In this document: positions 44,605-55,783 of the stretch, in pieces
Layout of the letters: every line of letters starts with the position of its first letter
How positions within the stretch are numbered: the first letter of the stretch is position 1
NCBI GenBank assembly: GCA_035772735.1
Contig: JASDFA010000001.1
Location: 85,461,501 to 85,525,500, forward strand
From: Datura wrightii
Taxonomy: Eukaryota; Streptophyta; Magnoliopsida; Solanales; Solanaceae
Direction of reading: 5' to 3'
Length of the DNA stretch: 64,000 nucleotides
Program-made: the position numbers and the translations under genes
The notes under the pieces: generated by a model
The model's input: only the letters and a program-made list of their open reading frames with translations
Databases searched by the model: none
Told to the model about the DNA's origin: nothing

Positions 44605-46722
44605 TTTTATACCCCGAAAGCCCAAAGATCAAACTCGGGAGTTGAAACAGAGAGAATTTTAAAAACTGGCACCAAGCACAGACAAGTCATGAGGTGACCC
44701 GTTGGTGCAACCCATGAGTCGTGATGTGACTCACGGGGAGGCCAGGTGAGGAATTTGGGAATTTGATAAAAAGGAACCCCACGGGCATGACCAGGACTCA
44801 TGGTCAGGACCCACGAGTCGTTAGGTTAGTCATGGGGTGGGATAGTAAGAAAAGATAATGGAGAGGGTTATTGGACTTAACGAAAGGACCCTACGAGTCG
44901 TGGTCAGTCCCCACAATTCATGGGGGAGGATCGTGGTCAACTAACTGACAGATTTATACGGCTTGGAGGTAGTGAACCTAATGGGTGGTAACCACGAGTC
45001 GTGGTCACCAACAACGAGTCGTGAGATTGCCCGTGAAAAACCCAAATGACCAGATGAGCAGTGAACTCGAAAAATGACTCCACGAGTCGTGCCCAGGGTA
45101 TAGAGTCGTTAGGTCCCTCATTGGGACCACCTGATAGTTATTTTCTGCAAATTTAGTAAGGGCTTTTCTGTAATTTCTAAGTTTCTAAGCCCTAAACTAC
45201 GTCACTTTGGGTTATGAATAGTGTCTTTTAAAGGGGTTGAGTTCATTTTAGTCCTTTCATGCATGGTAGGTAGAAGAGTAGAGAGGGTGATCAAGTCTAG
45301 CATTCAACAATTTATCTTCAGTTTCATATTAGGCATCTAAAGAAGTGTAAGAATCAACTACCAATAGGTATATAGGGTTATGAATGGATGAATTCTTTTA
45401 CACCCATAACCAATCCCTCTCTAAAGTATGAAATTCTTATGTCTAGTATATGTGGTTTTAACCTAATGCATGATTTCCTAATTTTCTACATGGTTATGAT
45501 TTATATATGTTACTATGAATGAATTATGATCTTTTGGCAAAAGTTCTAATGTTTTAAATCAAAAATCATGTTTCTAGTTTATGAATTGAAAAGCCCATTG
45601 AAGAGAAGTTCATGCAAGATGAGATTTACGATGAATGTATGATGATGATGAGATATTATGACAAAAAAGCATGTTTCAAAAAGCTACCCATGTCTATAAT
45701 CATGTTTTCGATATGAATTGAGTATTTTCAAGAATGATAAAGCTTTGGGAAAAACCCATATATTAAAAGAAAGGTTGATGACTTATCGAATTAAGCTTAC
45801 TACATGGTTTTGGAGCGAAGGCTCCCACTCATATTTTCAGCTTATGGTATTTTTACATTAAATTTTTTCATATGCATAGCTTACCACATGGTTTGGAGCG
45901 AAGAATACAAATTATCTTTCAGCTTGTGGTATGATTTATGTTAAAGCTTCTCTTATGCGTGATTTTCTCATTGAGATGTATTTGATTTATGAGCTTCTTC
46001 AATAGACGAATGTTAGCTACATTGAATAACGATGTAGAGCATATGCATGTTTTTGAAAGTAGTGTCTAGCACCGAGTAGGCTAAGGGTTGATCACCCTAT
46101 GACTTAGAACTACGCGCCAGTGTAGGTTTATACATTACGACTTTGGGACCTCCCTTGTGAGCTATCTCTTGCCCGATTGGGCTTTCATCTTGATGCATGC
46201 AAGCCCTACTCTCAGATTCTTGATGTTCTTGTTTACATTATGCATTGTCTTAAATGATTTTATTTACTTAGGCAGTTTTACTCATCTTGCATACCCAGTA
46301 CATTCCACGTATTGACCGCATACTTTATGTTGTATTGTTTCATGATACAAGACCCGATTCTTAGGTTCAACCCTGCTCATAGTTTGACTTTAGAGTTAGC
46401 ACCTTTTCTATTGGTGAGTCTTCATCTCCCGAGGACTAGACTAATCAGATTTTTTATGTACTTTCAGTTTCAGATTATTGAGTTAGTTGGGGTCTTGTCC
46501 CATCAACTAGTCATGTTTTGAGGCTTTTCTGACATATGGTTGTATTCATCTCAGATTTTGTATTCTGATGTTATAGTTGATTTAGACTCCATTATGATTA
46601 TCTTGTTTATTTCTCCGTTTCATTGATCAAATTAGATATATGCTTATGCCATGGGTCGACTTGGGGTCTCTTAAGGCTCCTTGTCCTGTGTTGCAATTGG
46701 GGCCTCCGTTCGGGTCGTGACA
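44605..46722 (+). repeat. 3' LTR of element J (about 2.12 kb)
   Basis: Starts TTTTATACCCCG (from TGTTATACCCCG) and ends GGGTCGTGACA. The U3 array is at about 44680-45130 with repeated CACGAGTCGTGG words. Stem-loops are at 46296-46314 (CAGTAC/GTATTG), 46330-46350 (TTGTAT/ATACAA), 46418-46436 (GTCTTC/GAGGAC) and 46486-46507. The flank ACTCA at 46723 starts LTR fragment O. Confidence 0.85.
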
Positions 46723-47514
46723 ACTCATCATATATCTGACATTACCACGTTAGAGCCTATGTGGTCCCAACTATCACACTAAAGTGGCCAGAGCTGCCCA
46801 AAGCCTTGCCATGGCTATAGACTCTACTCTGATATCGATATCAAACTGAAGGCCCCTTGGGGTCAGGGGAAGCCTACAAGGAGGGTCCCAAATACTCTGA
46901 ACATACCTTCGTTGGCGCGTATTTTTGAGGCATGGGGTTGACTTAGCCTTATCCTACTCGGTGCTAGACACTACTATCCAAAACATGCATATGCTCTCCA
47001 TCGTTTTTCAATGAAGCTGAACCATCGTCTAAAGACAAAGCTGACTTATAACATACATGCATAAATCTAAATTCATAACATGTGGAGCCTTGGCTCGAAC
47101 CATACCACAAGATGAACATAGTGGGAGTCTAGACTCTAAAATCCATGTGGTAGGTTAATACATGAAGTTTGGATAAATCATGAAACATACTTGATCATAT
47201 GGGCTTGCCCAATACTTAAAACATGCGTGACATAGATTTGATCATTCGAAAATATGAACATAGAAATGGGTAATTGGAAATCATACTTTCTTCATTTACA
47301 TGTCATCATGCTTGAATACATATTTCATAGATCTCAACTTTCATGAACTTTCATGGATGGGCATCATTATTTATAATTCAACATTAGAAACACGCTTAGA
47401 TCATACCCCATGATTGATACTTAGGACTTTCACACATTGGGTTAAAACCCCATATATTCATCAATTAAAATTTCATGAATTTGAGAGGGATTGGGCATGG
47501 GTATGGATGGTTAC
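46723..47514 (-). repeat. LTR fragment O, target of J and N
   Basis: Matches the interior of LTRs H and B (TGATATCGATATCAA near 46830, CCTTCGTTGGCGCG near 46905). It is bounded on the left by the end of J and on the right by the end of N at 47515. It shares the 46723-46900 region with H, so it is a second LTR of that family and not H's missing half. No gene. Confidence 0.75.
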
Positions 47515-48530
47515 TGATAACAATGAACATATATCCTTCATACAAAGAATATACACGGCCGAAGTATCAAAACGAGATACCTAACGAGTGCCGGGGTCGA
47601 ATTCCACGAGGACTAGGGAATGATAGTTACAAGTGTTGATTGAAAAATTGATGTTATCTTGCACCACGTAGATTAATTAAAAAAATAAAATTGTGGGTTG
47701 GGGGTTGAAATTTGCAGTGAATTCTATTGGGTGATTTAATGAAATAAAACGGCAAGATCAGCTAAGTTGTTAACAAGAGTGTGAAAGACTAGAGTTGCAG
47801 TGTAGATCAAATACTAATTAGATCGAGACATGCCAGGTCATCTTATGAGTTAAACAAGCCTAAATAATTTCAGAAAGTGGGTAATGATAGCTTTTCAGCC
47901 TTCCAGTTATCTCTTACTAGTGTCTTGTCAAACCTCTAGTCATGATTTAGCTCGACATGATTTTATTTGGATTAGCAACTGCACTAATTTCTAACTATTA
48001 GCTGCTAATAAGGAATGAGAATGCAATTTCATCTATTTATAGCCGAATTTCACAAATTGTTATCCATATCCACTATTAAATTCTCTTCCAACACTTAATT
48101 ATTCTTTTACAAGAAACAAACAAGCAAGAATTAATAGACACATATCAAAATCAATGGATCTTCTTTTATAGATTGAAGAGGATCTAATAGACTTACACTT
48201 ATTTGAGTATTATTTAGATAACACTTGCAATACCTAATCTAATTAAGTATTCATCATCACATACCTCTAGTCAATGATTTAGCTACTCATGATTAAGAAA
48301 TTCAAAAACATATTCATCAATAGCTTCATTAAATTTAATAGCAAGTGTAGAAAAATCAACTTCACAAGATAATTTCTAACAATAGCTGAAATGTACAAGT
48401 ACAAAGAAGAAATAGAGCAGAGTACCTTTTCCAAATTCACCAATCAAAATCTCCCTACTTTAGCTAAGACAATGTTCTACAGTTAAAAAAAGGGGAAACG
48501 ATGATATGATATATACTTTTCTCTCTCTCA
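47515..48530 (-). repeat. 3' LTR of element N (right edge uncertain)
   Basis: Left end TGATAACAATG. On the reverse strand the last 100 bp include CCTCGTGGAATTCGACCCCG, a phrase typical of the U5 end of Athila/Tat LTRs. About 1 kb of AT-rich non-coding DNA follows. A pyrimidine-rich run (about 48520-48570, purine-rich on N's strand) probably contains the polypurine tract, which sets the approximate right edge. Confidence 0.6.
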
Positions 48531-48544
48531 ATATCTCTATTTCT

Positions 48545-49110
48545 ATCTCTCCTTCTATATATCTCAGCGCAAAGTACCATATGCTCCGTATCGGGCTACC
48601 CAAGTGAACTGATCCTTCGTATTAGATACCCGTACCATGCACTCCATAGCGGAGTCAATCTCATCCTGCTAGAACAGCTAATTTATGGAAGCCGGGGTTA
48701 TGTGAACTTCCATTCCCCACATCGTGACTAATGGCAAACATGGAAAATCGTCCACTTTGCCCCTGTGTTGCATGCTCTCTTGTCGGGCCTGGTATGAGGC
48801 ATAGATTTTTGTTACCAAGCCATGGTAGTAAGGAAGGAGAGGGCTGGCAAATGCAATTCGTTTCCTTTCTATGAACTACTCAGTGATGTTGGGAAAATTA
48901 CCTCTCAACCCTTCAAAGTCAAACCTCTTCTCCACGGTGATTGATCGTCCTTGACAAATGACGTAGTGCTCTTGCATGATGGAGACACAAAAGATTGTTG
49001 CTTCCGTGGTGTTGGCACAAGGTGGGGTGGCCTTTGCCTTGCCCTTTCCCTTGCTAGTAGATGAGGCAGGGGCCTTTGCTTTTCCTGTGTTTCATGATGA
49101 AGACATGATT
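48545..49110 (-). pseudogene. Second ORF of element N, plant transposon-protein-like
   Basis: The reverse strand starts MSSS near 49108, followed by a Lys/Ala/Pro-rich stretch (GKAKAPASSTSKGKGKAKA) and then a folded-looking domain: VEKRFDFEGLRGNFPNI, LLPYYHGLVTKIYASYQA, VTMWGMEVHITPASIN. That pattern resembles the domain annotated as 'putative plant transposon protein', which accompanies Athila/Tat and Ogre-type elements; its function is unknown. Stops follow the fourth codon and several later positions (some TAG at expected Gln or Arg), so this copy is dead. The family call is from memory of the pattern and could be wrong. Confidence 0.5.
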
Positions 49111-49803
49111 TGTTTTTCTGCAAGAATGATGTTAGTGAGAGCTATTTGAAGAGAAAATTAAAATAATAAAAAAACTAATCTATCGAGGAACTGAGATGTC
49201 ACGCCCCACCTTGGGATGCATGACTGGCACCTGGTGCCCGGCTAGGACCTGAACTACTGAACTGACTTAGACTAAGCACCTCTGATGAAGGGCTAACCCT
49301 AATTCTAGAATCAAGAAAACAATAGGCTACATAGCGGCTGTAAATACAACCCCCGGTCGATAAGGCCTACAGCCACCTGTGAAAATAAACAGCTATCCAG
49401 AGACAAACAATCATACGGAGTCCTATTCGGGCTGATAATGCCACCATGATGTCTAGTTATAACTGGAAAGTAAAATCAGATGCTAAACTAAACTATGACT
49501 GACAAGGCCACAATCAACAGCTAAATAGGGCCCCACACGGCCATCATACATAATCTAAAATACATATGGGCCCCACACGACCGATATCATCTAACCACAG
49601 GGAAGTAACACAATCTGCAAGCCTCTAGGAGTAATAAGATTGTCAGGACAGGGCCCCGACCTACCCATACTATACAAACAGAAGAAGTAAAACTCTATCA
49701 CAAGCTCTGGAAGAAGGGAGCTGACGGCTCTGTACGGTTGGCTGGAACTATGAGGGACCTGCTCCTCGTCTATCTACACCTGCAGCCAAGTAATGCAGCA
49801 CCC

Positions 49804-51250
49804 TGATCACGGGCAAAAATATATGCCCGAGATACTCTTTATTACTTCAATTAGTCTTGTTTATCTAAGTTATTGTATACATTTTCATGTAATTTTATAT
49901 AATGTGGAGATATGTGTTAACCAACATGATTAGCCTTTGTTTTGTAGGTTTTTATTATGTTTGAGTAACTAATCCATGAGTTGGTGAAGTAGAAGCTTGG
50001 AAACGGAATTAACACGCGAACGTCGGCAAGGAAGAGGCACAAAACAGCCCACCGGCGCGTCGACAAGGTACCACGGCAGGCAGGCCGCTCAAAACAGCCC
50101 ACCTGCGCGTTGGCAACGTGCCACGGCAGGTGGACTCCGCGACCATGGGGCTACAACGCGCTGCCCAGGCAGCGTGACACGTTGCCAACGCGGCAAGGTG
50201 CTGCCTGGGCCGATTTCGGGTGATTTTCCAGAGAGCCTCCGCGTCCGTAGCGTGTCACGGAGGCCGTGCTCCGCGATGCACTCCGTGACACGTTGCTTGT
50301 TAATCCGGGAAAGATTCCTACTAATATAAATAGCACACTTAGGTTTATTTTTCATAATTCAGACTTGGTGGAGCTAGGACGGGGGTTAGCAGCAGTTGAG
50401 GGACGAAAAAGCTAAGGGTTTTTCTCTCTTTCTTTCTTCTTTCAATCAATTGTACGTATGATTTACACTCATTTGAGGATGATCAATCCACAAATGAGTG
50501 GCTAATTCTCTTCCTTGCTAAGGTTTTGAACATGTGTATTGAATTTTGATTGTGAATTATATGGTTTTTCATCTTCTTCTTTCATGTTGTTCTATTAATT
50601 CTTGTTCTTACTGCATTCGTGTGTGGCCAACATTAATGTACATCTAAAAAGTCCAATTTCACTCGAGAGAGCAAGAAATTGGAAAGTTGTGAATTAATAG
50701 GGTATTGTTCTTAACTTGATTTGGGAAAATTGGGTTTTGATGTGCTTTCCTGATAGAAATATACTTGAAAGCCGTATTAGTCAATTTAGGAACCGGAATT
50801 GTATTGCTAGGTCATAAATTGCATTTGATCACAGAAATGTAGACGAATGGTTTATGATTCTAAAGTGAGATTAAATACGAGAGTTTTAATCTCTAGGCTA
50901 ATGTTCTTGGCTAGCAACATGAAGAGAAGAATAACCGAATTATGATTACTATCGAATTCATTACTTGTTCTTAACCTTGGCATGCTCTTATCCATAGTTT
51001 CAATTCAAGTAAATATTTGTTAATAGTTTTAGTATATAGTTTATAAACAAAATTATTTAACTTTTGGTTACATTGTTGTCAACATAATTAGAAGTAAACT
51101 AGAATATAGTATACTTAGGCAATTTTTACATACCCTGAGCCTCCTTGGATCGATACTTGGCTTCCTTAGCTCCTTTATTACTTGTTTGACCATGTGCGCT
51201 TGCGTGTAGGTTTATAATATATAATACCAATCGGAATAGCACCGAATAAG
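49804..51250 (+). repeat. 5' LTR of element M
   Basis: Starts TGATCACGGGC. Six bases in is a perfect hairpin CGGGCA/TGCCCG (49810-49829). A GC-rich block at 50020-50300 holds a 40-bp direct repeat (50041-50080 and 50091-50130) and three perfect inverted repeats. TATA box at 50325. The right end, near 51245-51252, is set by the primer site. ORFs in the block are palindrome by-products. Confidence 0.85.
50325..50333 (+). promoter_or_regulatory. TATA box, 5' LTR of M
   Basis: TATAAATAG, a strong plant TATA match, about 520 bp into the LTR and 33 bp past the last inverted repeat. Transcription is predicted to start about 30 bp downstream, near 50360. This defines U3 as about 49804-50360. Confidence 0.65.
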
Positions 51251-51254
51251 TTTT

Positions 51255-51272
51255 TGGCGCCGTTGCCGGGGA
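51255..51272 (+). other. Primer-binding site of M (tRNA-Asp)
   Basis: TGGCGCCGTTGCCGGGGA is an exact 18-base complement of the 3' end of plant tRNA-Asp including CCA. This primer choice is typical of Athila/Tat elements and unlike the initiator-Met site of the chromoviruses in this window. Confidence 0.9.
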
Positions 51273-51419
51273 GACTTGGCAATTGGTGAAATTGTTTTGA
51301 GTATAAATTTACTGTATTTTTGTTTTATTTTCTTAAGTGTTGACAACTTGGTCTAGTGTTAGTTTTAATTCTTCTTTATTTTATTTTATTTTTCTGCTTG
51401 TTCGTATACCCTTATTGAC

Positions 51420-52367
51420 ATGACATCGTGGAATATAAATGGTTTCAATGGTGGATACTCATATCTTAGTGAATCTTGTCTGAACTATGGAGGACCCCAC
51501 TTATGGCAAAACTGTAATACGTGCAATATATGTGGGTGTCAATATGGCCATTGGGGTGATTGTCCAAAGGCATATTCCCCTCCCCCAAGCCCCTACTATG
51601 ATCCGTCTGTTGTTTTTTCTGAATATAGGCATGCTGAAAATGAGGACTTGGGACGCCAAGCTCGAATAGAAGACATGTTGAAACAACTCTTGAAGCAATC
51701 AGAAGCAATGAAGGAGGCGATGGCAGTATTGAGAAATCAGCAAGAAGAGAATGCAGAGGCTCTAGAAAGGATGACCATCAAATTCACGGAGATGATCGCT
51801 GAAGCTGAAGCGTGTTATAAATCACAGACAACAGTTTTAGCCGATATTCAAGAGGAACTACAAGAGGACGACAAGGGTGAATTTTTGGATGAAGCCCAAC
51901 AATTCGAATCTCTTGAGTGTCCCCGTGATGGGCTCACACTTATGGAAAATCCATTCTTGGAAGAAGAGTTAGCGTATCCCCCAGTCGACTTTAATGGTGA
52001 GATAGATGTCGATGTCGAGAAGGTATATACAAGTAAGGAGGTCAAGAAAAATGCAGTTTCAGAGTTGAGGTGTATTGGACCACACTCTACGCATTTTTCA
52101 ACATTAAATTTGGTTGACAACATAGAAATAGAGTCTTCCAAGTTTGTAGAGAAATGTCTAGAGGAGGACCAAGCACCATATATTTTGAAATTTGCTAACT
52201 CAGAAAGACAAAATGACTTCGCTTACTTAAGGACCAATAAATGCAAAAGAAAACATCTACTGCTTGGTCCTTACAATTTTTCACCACCACCCCTAGAGCA
52301 TAAGAGGAAATTAGAAAAGAAATTAGGGGTGAGATTCATATCCTCAAGGTGGAGGAAAAAGTGGTGA
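51420..52367 (+). CDS. Gag-like protein of element M (315 aa, intact)
   Basis: The only long undamaged ORF in the window. The start is the first ATG about 148 bp after the primer site. Residues about 19-32 (CLNYGGPHLWQNC) look like an Athila-type zinc knuckle with the second Cys changed to Tyr. Residues about 34-50 (CNTCNICGCQYGHWGDC) give a second Cys/His cluster, CX2CX5HX3C. A Pro/Tyr-rich linker follows, then a predicted coiled coil (about 80-150, heptad Leu/Met/Ile), a Glu/Asp-rich middle (150-210) and a basic C-terminus (KRKLEKKLGVRF, SSRWRKKW). No capsid, protease or RT domain. Probably a shortened gag that binds RNA and partners with an autonomous element's particle; that role is inference. 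I do not recognise the last about 100 residues. Confidence 0.75.
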   Translation: MTSWNINGFNGGYSYLSESCLNYGGPHLWQNCNTCNICGCQYGHWGDCPKAYSPPPSPYYDPSVVFSEYRHAENEDLGRQARIEDMLKQLLKQSEAMKEAMAVLRNQQEENAEALERMTIKFTEMIAEAEACYKSQTTVLADIQEELQEDDKGEFLDEAQQFESLECPRDGLTLMENPFLEEELAYPPVDFNGEIDVDVEKVYTSKEVKKNAVSELRCIGPHSTHFSTLNLVDNIEIESSKFVEKCLEEDQAPYILKFANSERQNDFAYLRTNKCKRKHLLLGPYNFSPPPLEHKRKLEKKLGVRFISSRWRKKW

Positions 52368-52375
52368 AACTTGGT

Positions 52376-52424
52376 ACGTCGTGCCACGACGTAAAATTAG
52401 GCGCTGCTTGGGAGGCAACCCAAG
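52376..52424 (+). other. Twin hairpins after the ORF of M
   Basis: First: ACGTCG, loop TGCCA, CGACGT (52376-52392). Second: CTTGGG, loop AGGCAA, CCCAAG (52407-52424). The first begins 8 bases after the stop codon. The same pair recurs in N at 58795-58846. A third short dyad follows (two GGTACC at 52425 and 52434). Possibly a 3' RNA element; function unknown. Confidence 0.7.
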
Positions 52425-54337
52425 GGTACCACAGGTACCATTTTAATTTCTTGCAATTGAGTTAATTTTTGTTTATTTTCATCTTGTGTTGTTTTGGTGG
52501 AAAGTTAAGCACAGATGGAGGGGAAGTCTGAGTACCCGTGGAGGAGGAAGCTAACAAGCATGGAAGAGAAAAAGTGTGGGGTTGAACACCCACTTGTGCA
52601 AAGTCGAAGAAACGCATGCTGTTAGCTAAGCCTAAAGGCCTCAGGGAGTATTTCTCACCCTTTGTAAATTTTAATTTGATGCTATGAGGACATAGCATGA
52701 TTTAAGTGTGGGGTGAGGGAAATTTCAAGGGAAATTTCAGAATTTTCTGTGCTTAACAATTTTGGTGAATGTAATGCTTGGGCAAAAGTTTGTGAGAAAT
52801 TTGAAAAATTTGAAAATTTTTTGTGAATTAAGCATGACTTCATCACCCGTTGGTTTTTCTTTTCGGTTCTTTTCCGACGGGGGGTCTTTGAACCGAAGAA
52901 TAAAATTTTTTTTTCTTTCCTTGGTCTGTATATAAAGTTTTTTTTTAGTCATAGCTAGGGACTGTTTTCGACGATGGATGGATGACGACCGTATTGAGGA
53001 AAATTAGTCGATAGGTTTTGGGTTTTGAAACCATAACTAATTGGTGCTGGATGTTCTTGTTATGTGCTATAAATGTTTGTAAGATGCAAGTATGTTCAGT
53101 GTGAAGCATGCAAGAGTATAACTTTGTTTGAGACACTTAGGCTCTTGACATTTGACTCAATATGATGGAAGCTTAATTCTGAATTCTTGTGATTAGCTGA
53201 GTAAGAGTCTACTGATTGTGTCTTGATTTGAGCATGTGCCATGAGTGTAAGGTTTTTGAGTATTCTGTGCTATTGTGGATTGTCTAGAACTTGCCTGGTG
53301 TGTTTATAAAACGAAATGAAGGATGTGAATTGGAGGAAATGATATAAGCATTTCTTTGAATGAACCAACTTTTTATCCCTCATTATACCTACCTTGAAAA
53401 ATTAATCCTAGTTAACCCCATTGAGCCTTGAGCCTATTCTTTGACAGCTGCAACATAAGCTTAATCCTTTTTCTTTCATTAGCCTTGAAATTGAACCAAA
53501 ACTCCGAAGCGCTTAAAGGAAAAATCCGAAAGGGTAAAGGAGTGAGAAGAATGGAAAAGAAGGAAAAATAGCAAGTTGTAAATAGTTGAGAAAAGGAAAA
53601 AGGTGCATTTGTGTGAAAATGGTTGGTTATTAGTAGGGAGTAAGAAAAGGAATGAATGAAACATATTGCTTAAGTACTCCTTACTAATAAGCTAAAAGTG
53701 TCGAAAGAAATGGGGGAACAAAAGAGGAAAAAGAAAACTAAAAGGAGAAAAAAGGTGAAGTGAGGGAAGGGAAGTTTGTAATGAAGGCGTGATGTATTAA
53801 AAGCACTTAGGAAAGATAGTCACTATTACTGATCATAATAGTACCTACCCGCACCTGAGTTACATTACAACCTAAAAAGTCCTACTTGATCTTACATTCA
53901 CACATCCTTATATTAGTGGAATAAAACACTAAGGGCAAGCTTATGGGTCATTACATAATGCATGTGAATTCTTTGTGAGAGTGAGCGTAATTCTATTCAT
54001 GTACCCACACATGTTGTGATGTAAAAAATTATTTTTGCGTGTGATTAGGTAACTCTCTTTCCGTGAGGGGCACATGTTGAAAGAAGGATATATTTCATGT
54101 GGGATTTCTTAATCAGATGATTTGCATGAGTTTGCTAAAATTGAGAGTCGATTCTTGAGGTTAAGAAGTCTTAACATGGTTGTACTTCATTTCAATGATC
54201 AAATCAGGCATGCTCTATTTTTAACTTGTATCTTACGTAATCATTATAGCCATAACCTGAATTATCTTGCTAAATTAGTTATGTAGGAGTCTCCATTTGC
54301 ATGATATGTAAAAAGTTGTTCGAGGACGAACAAGGCT
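52425..54337 (+). other. Non-coding 3' region of M
   Basis: About 1.9 kb without a credible ORF. It holds two internal copies of the polypurine-tract text AAGTGTGGGG (52571-52584 and 52703-52716). A purine-rich stretch at about 53510-53790 is dominated by GAAAAGGA-type runs. The rest is AT-rich, with nothing recognised. Where an autonomous relative would carry pol, this sequence replaces it. Confidence 0.6.
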
Positions 54338-54352
54338 TTAAGTGTGGGGTTG
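54338..54352 (+). other. Polypurine tract of M
   Basis: TTAAGTGTGGGGTTG immediately precedes the 3' LTR start TGATCACG. It is preceded by the dyad GTTCGAGGACGAAC. Confidence 0.75.
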
Positions 54353-55783
54353 TGATCACGGGCAAAAATATATGCCCGAGATACTCTTTATTACTTCAAT
54401 TAGTCTTGTTTATCTAAGTTATTGTATACATTTTCATGTAATTTTATATAATGTGGAGATATATGCTAACCAACATGATTAGCCTTTGTTTTGTAGGTTT
54501 TGATTATGTTTGAGTAACTAATCCATGAGTTGGTGAAGTAGAAGCTTGGAAACGGAATTAACACGCGAACGTCGGCAAGGAAGAGGCACAAAACAGCCCA
54601 CCGGCGCGTCGACAAGGTGCCACGGCAGGCAGGCCGCTCAAAACAGCCCACCTGCGCGTTGGCAACGTGCCACGGCAGGTGGACTCCGCGACCATGGGGC
54701 TACAACGCGCTGCCCAGGCAGCGTGACACGTTGCCAACGCGGCAAGGTGCTGCCTGGGCCGATTTCGGGTGATTTTCCAGAGAGCCTCCGCGTCCGTAGC
54801 GTGTCACGGAGGCCGTGCTTCGCGATGCACTCCGTGACACGTTGCTTGTTAATCCGGGAAAGATTCCTACTAATATAAATAGCACACTTAGGTTTATTTT
54901 TCATAATTCAGACTTGGTGGAGCTAGGACGGGGGTTAGCAGCAGTTGAGGGACGAAAAAGCTAAGGGTTTTTCTCTCTTTCTTTCTTCTTTCAATCAATT
55001 GTACGTATGATTTACACTCATTTGAGGATGATCAATCCACAAATGAGTGGCTAATTCTCTTCCTTGCTAAGGTTTTGAACATGTGTATTGAATTTTGATT
55101 GTGAATTATATGGTTTTTCATCTTCTTCTTTCATGTTGTTCTATTAATTCTTGTTCTTACTGCATTCGTGTGTGGCCAACATTAATGTACATCTAAAAAG
55201 TCCAATTTCACTCGAGAGAGCAAGAAATTGGAAAGTTGTGAATTAATAGGGTATTGTTCTTAACTTGATTTGGGAAAATTGGGTTTTGATGTGCTTTCCT
55301 GATAGAAATATACTTGAAAGCCGTATTAGTCAATTTAGGAACCGGAATTGTATTGCTAGGTCATAAATTGCATTTGATCACAGAAATGTAGACGAATGGT
55401 TTATGATTCTAAAGTGAGATTAAATACGAGAGTTTTAATCTCTAGGCTAATGTTCTTGGCTAGCAACATGAAGAGAAGAATAACCGAATTATGATTACTA
55501 TCGAATTCATTACTTGTTCTTAACCTTGGCATGCTCTTATCCATAGTTTCAATTCAAGTAAATATTTGTTAATAGTTTTAGTATATAGTTTATAAACAAA
55601 ATTATTTAACTTTTGGTCACATTGTTGTCAACATAATTAGAAGTAAACTAGAATATAGTATACTTAAGCAATTTTACTTATCCAGAGTCTCCTTGGATCG
55701 ATACTTGGCTTACTTAGCCACTTTATTACTTGTTTGACCACGTGCACTTGCGTGTCGGTTTTTAACCCCTACCAAAGCACCGA
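54353..55783 (+). repeat. 3' LTR of element M
   Basis: Near-identical to the 5' LTR up to about 55664. Then the last about 120 bp differ at many places, with a short deletion. TATA box at 54874-54882. The end is taken at AGCACCGA, by alignment with 51238-51245; LTR L resumes at GCACGCCCC. Confidence 0.85.
54874..54882 (+). promoter_or_regulatory. TATA box, 3' LTR of M
   Basis: TATAAATAG at the position equivalent to 50325. If active, it could drive read-out transcription rightward into LTR L. Confidence 0.6.

Larger units (their letters stand above)
37128..46722 (+). mobile_element. Chromovirus J, gag to 3' LTR, split by solo LTR K
   Basis: Plus-strand gag, protease, RT, RNase H, integrase, chromodomain-like tail, polypurine tract and 3' LTR are all present. 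The 5' LTR and primer site are missing left of 37128, where the LTR of I ends. RNase H is interrupted by K (39956-42527). J ends in LTR fragment O at 46723. The copy is old, with stops and shifts in every domain. Confidence 0.85.
49804..55783 (+). mobile_element. Element M: young non-autonomous LTR retrotransposon with one intact ORF
   Basis: Two LTRs (about 1.44 and 1.43 kb) enclose a tRNA-Asp primer site, one 315-codon ORF, paired hairpins, about 1.9 kb of non-coding DNA and a polypurine tract. No protease, RT, RNase H or integrase. Over the first about 1.27 kb the LTRs differ at only about six positions, so insertion is recent. It sits in solo LTR L; flanks GCACC (49798-49802) and GCACG (55784-55788) are a possible 5-bp duplication with one mismatch, offset by one base on the left. 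The primer site and twin hairpins link it to Athila/Tat elements. Confidence 0.8.

Noticed and set aside
49997..50355. 110-aa and 88-aa ORFs on both strands in the M LTR, repeated at 54546-54904
   Set aside because: They arise because the GC-rich inverted-repeat block lacks stops. They sit mostly upstream of the TATA box, overlap on both strands and have no domain.
51848..52141. 97-aa minus-strand ORF inside the M coding region
   Set aside because: Antisense shadow of the Glu/Asp-rich part of the 315-codon ORF.
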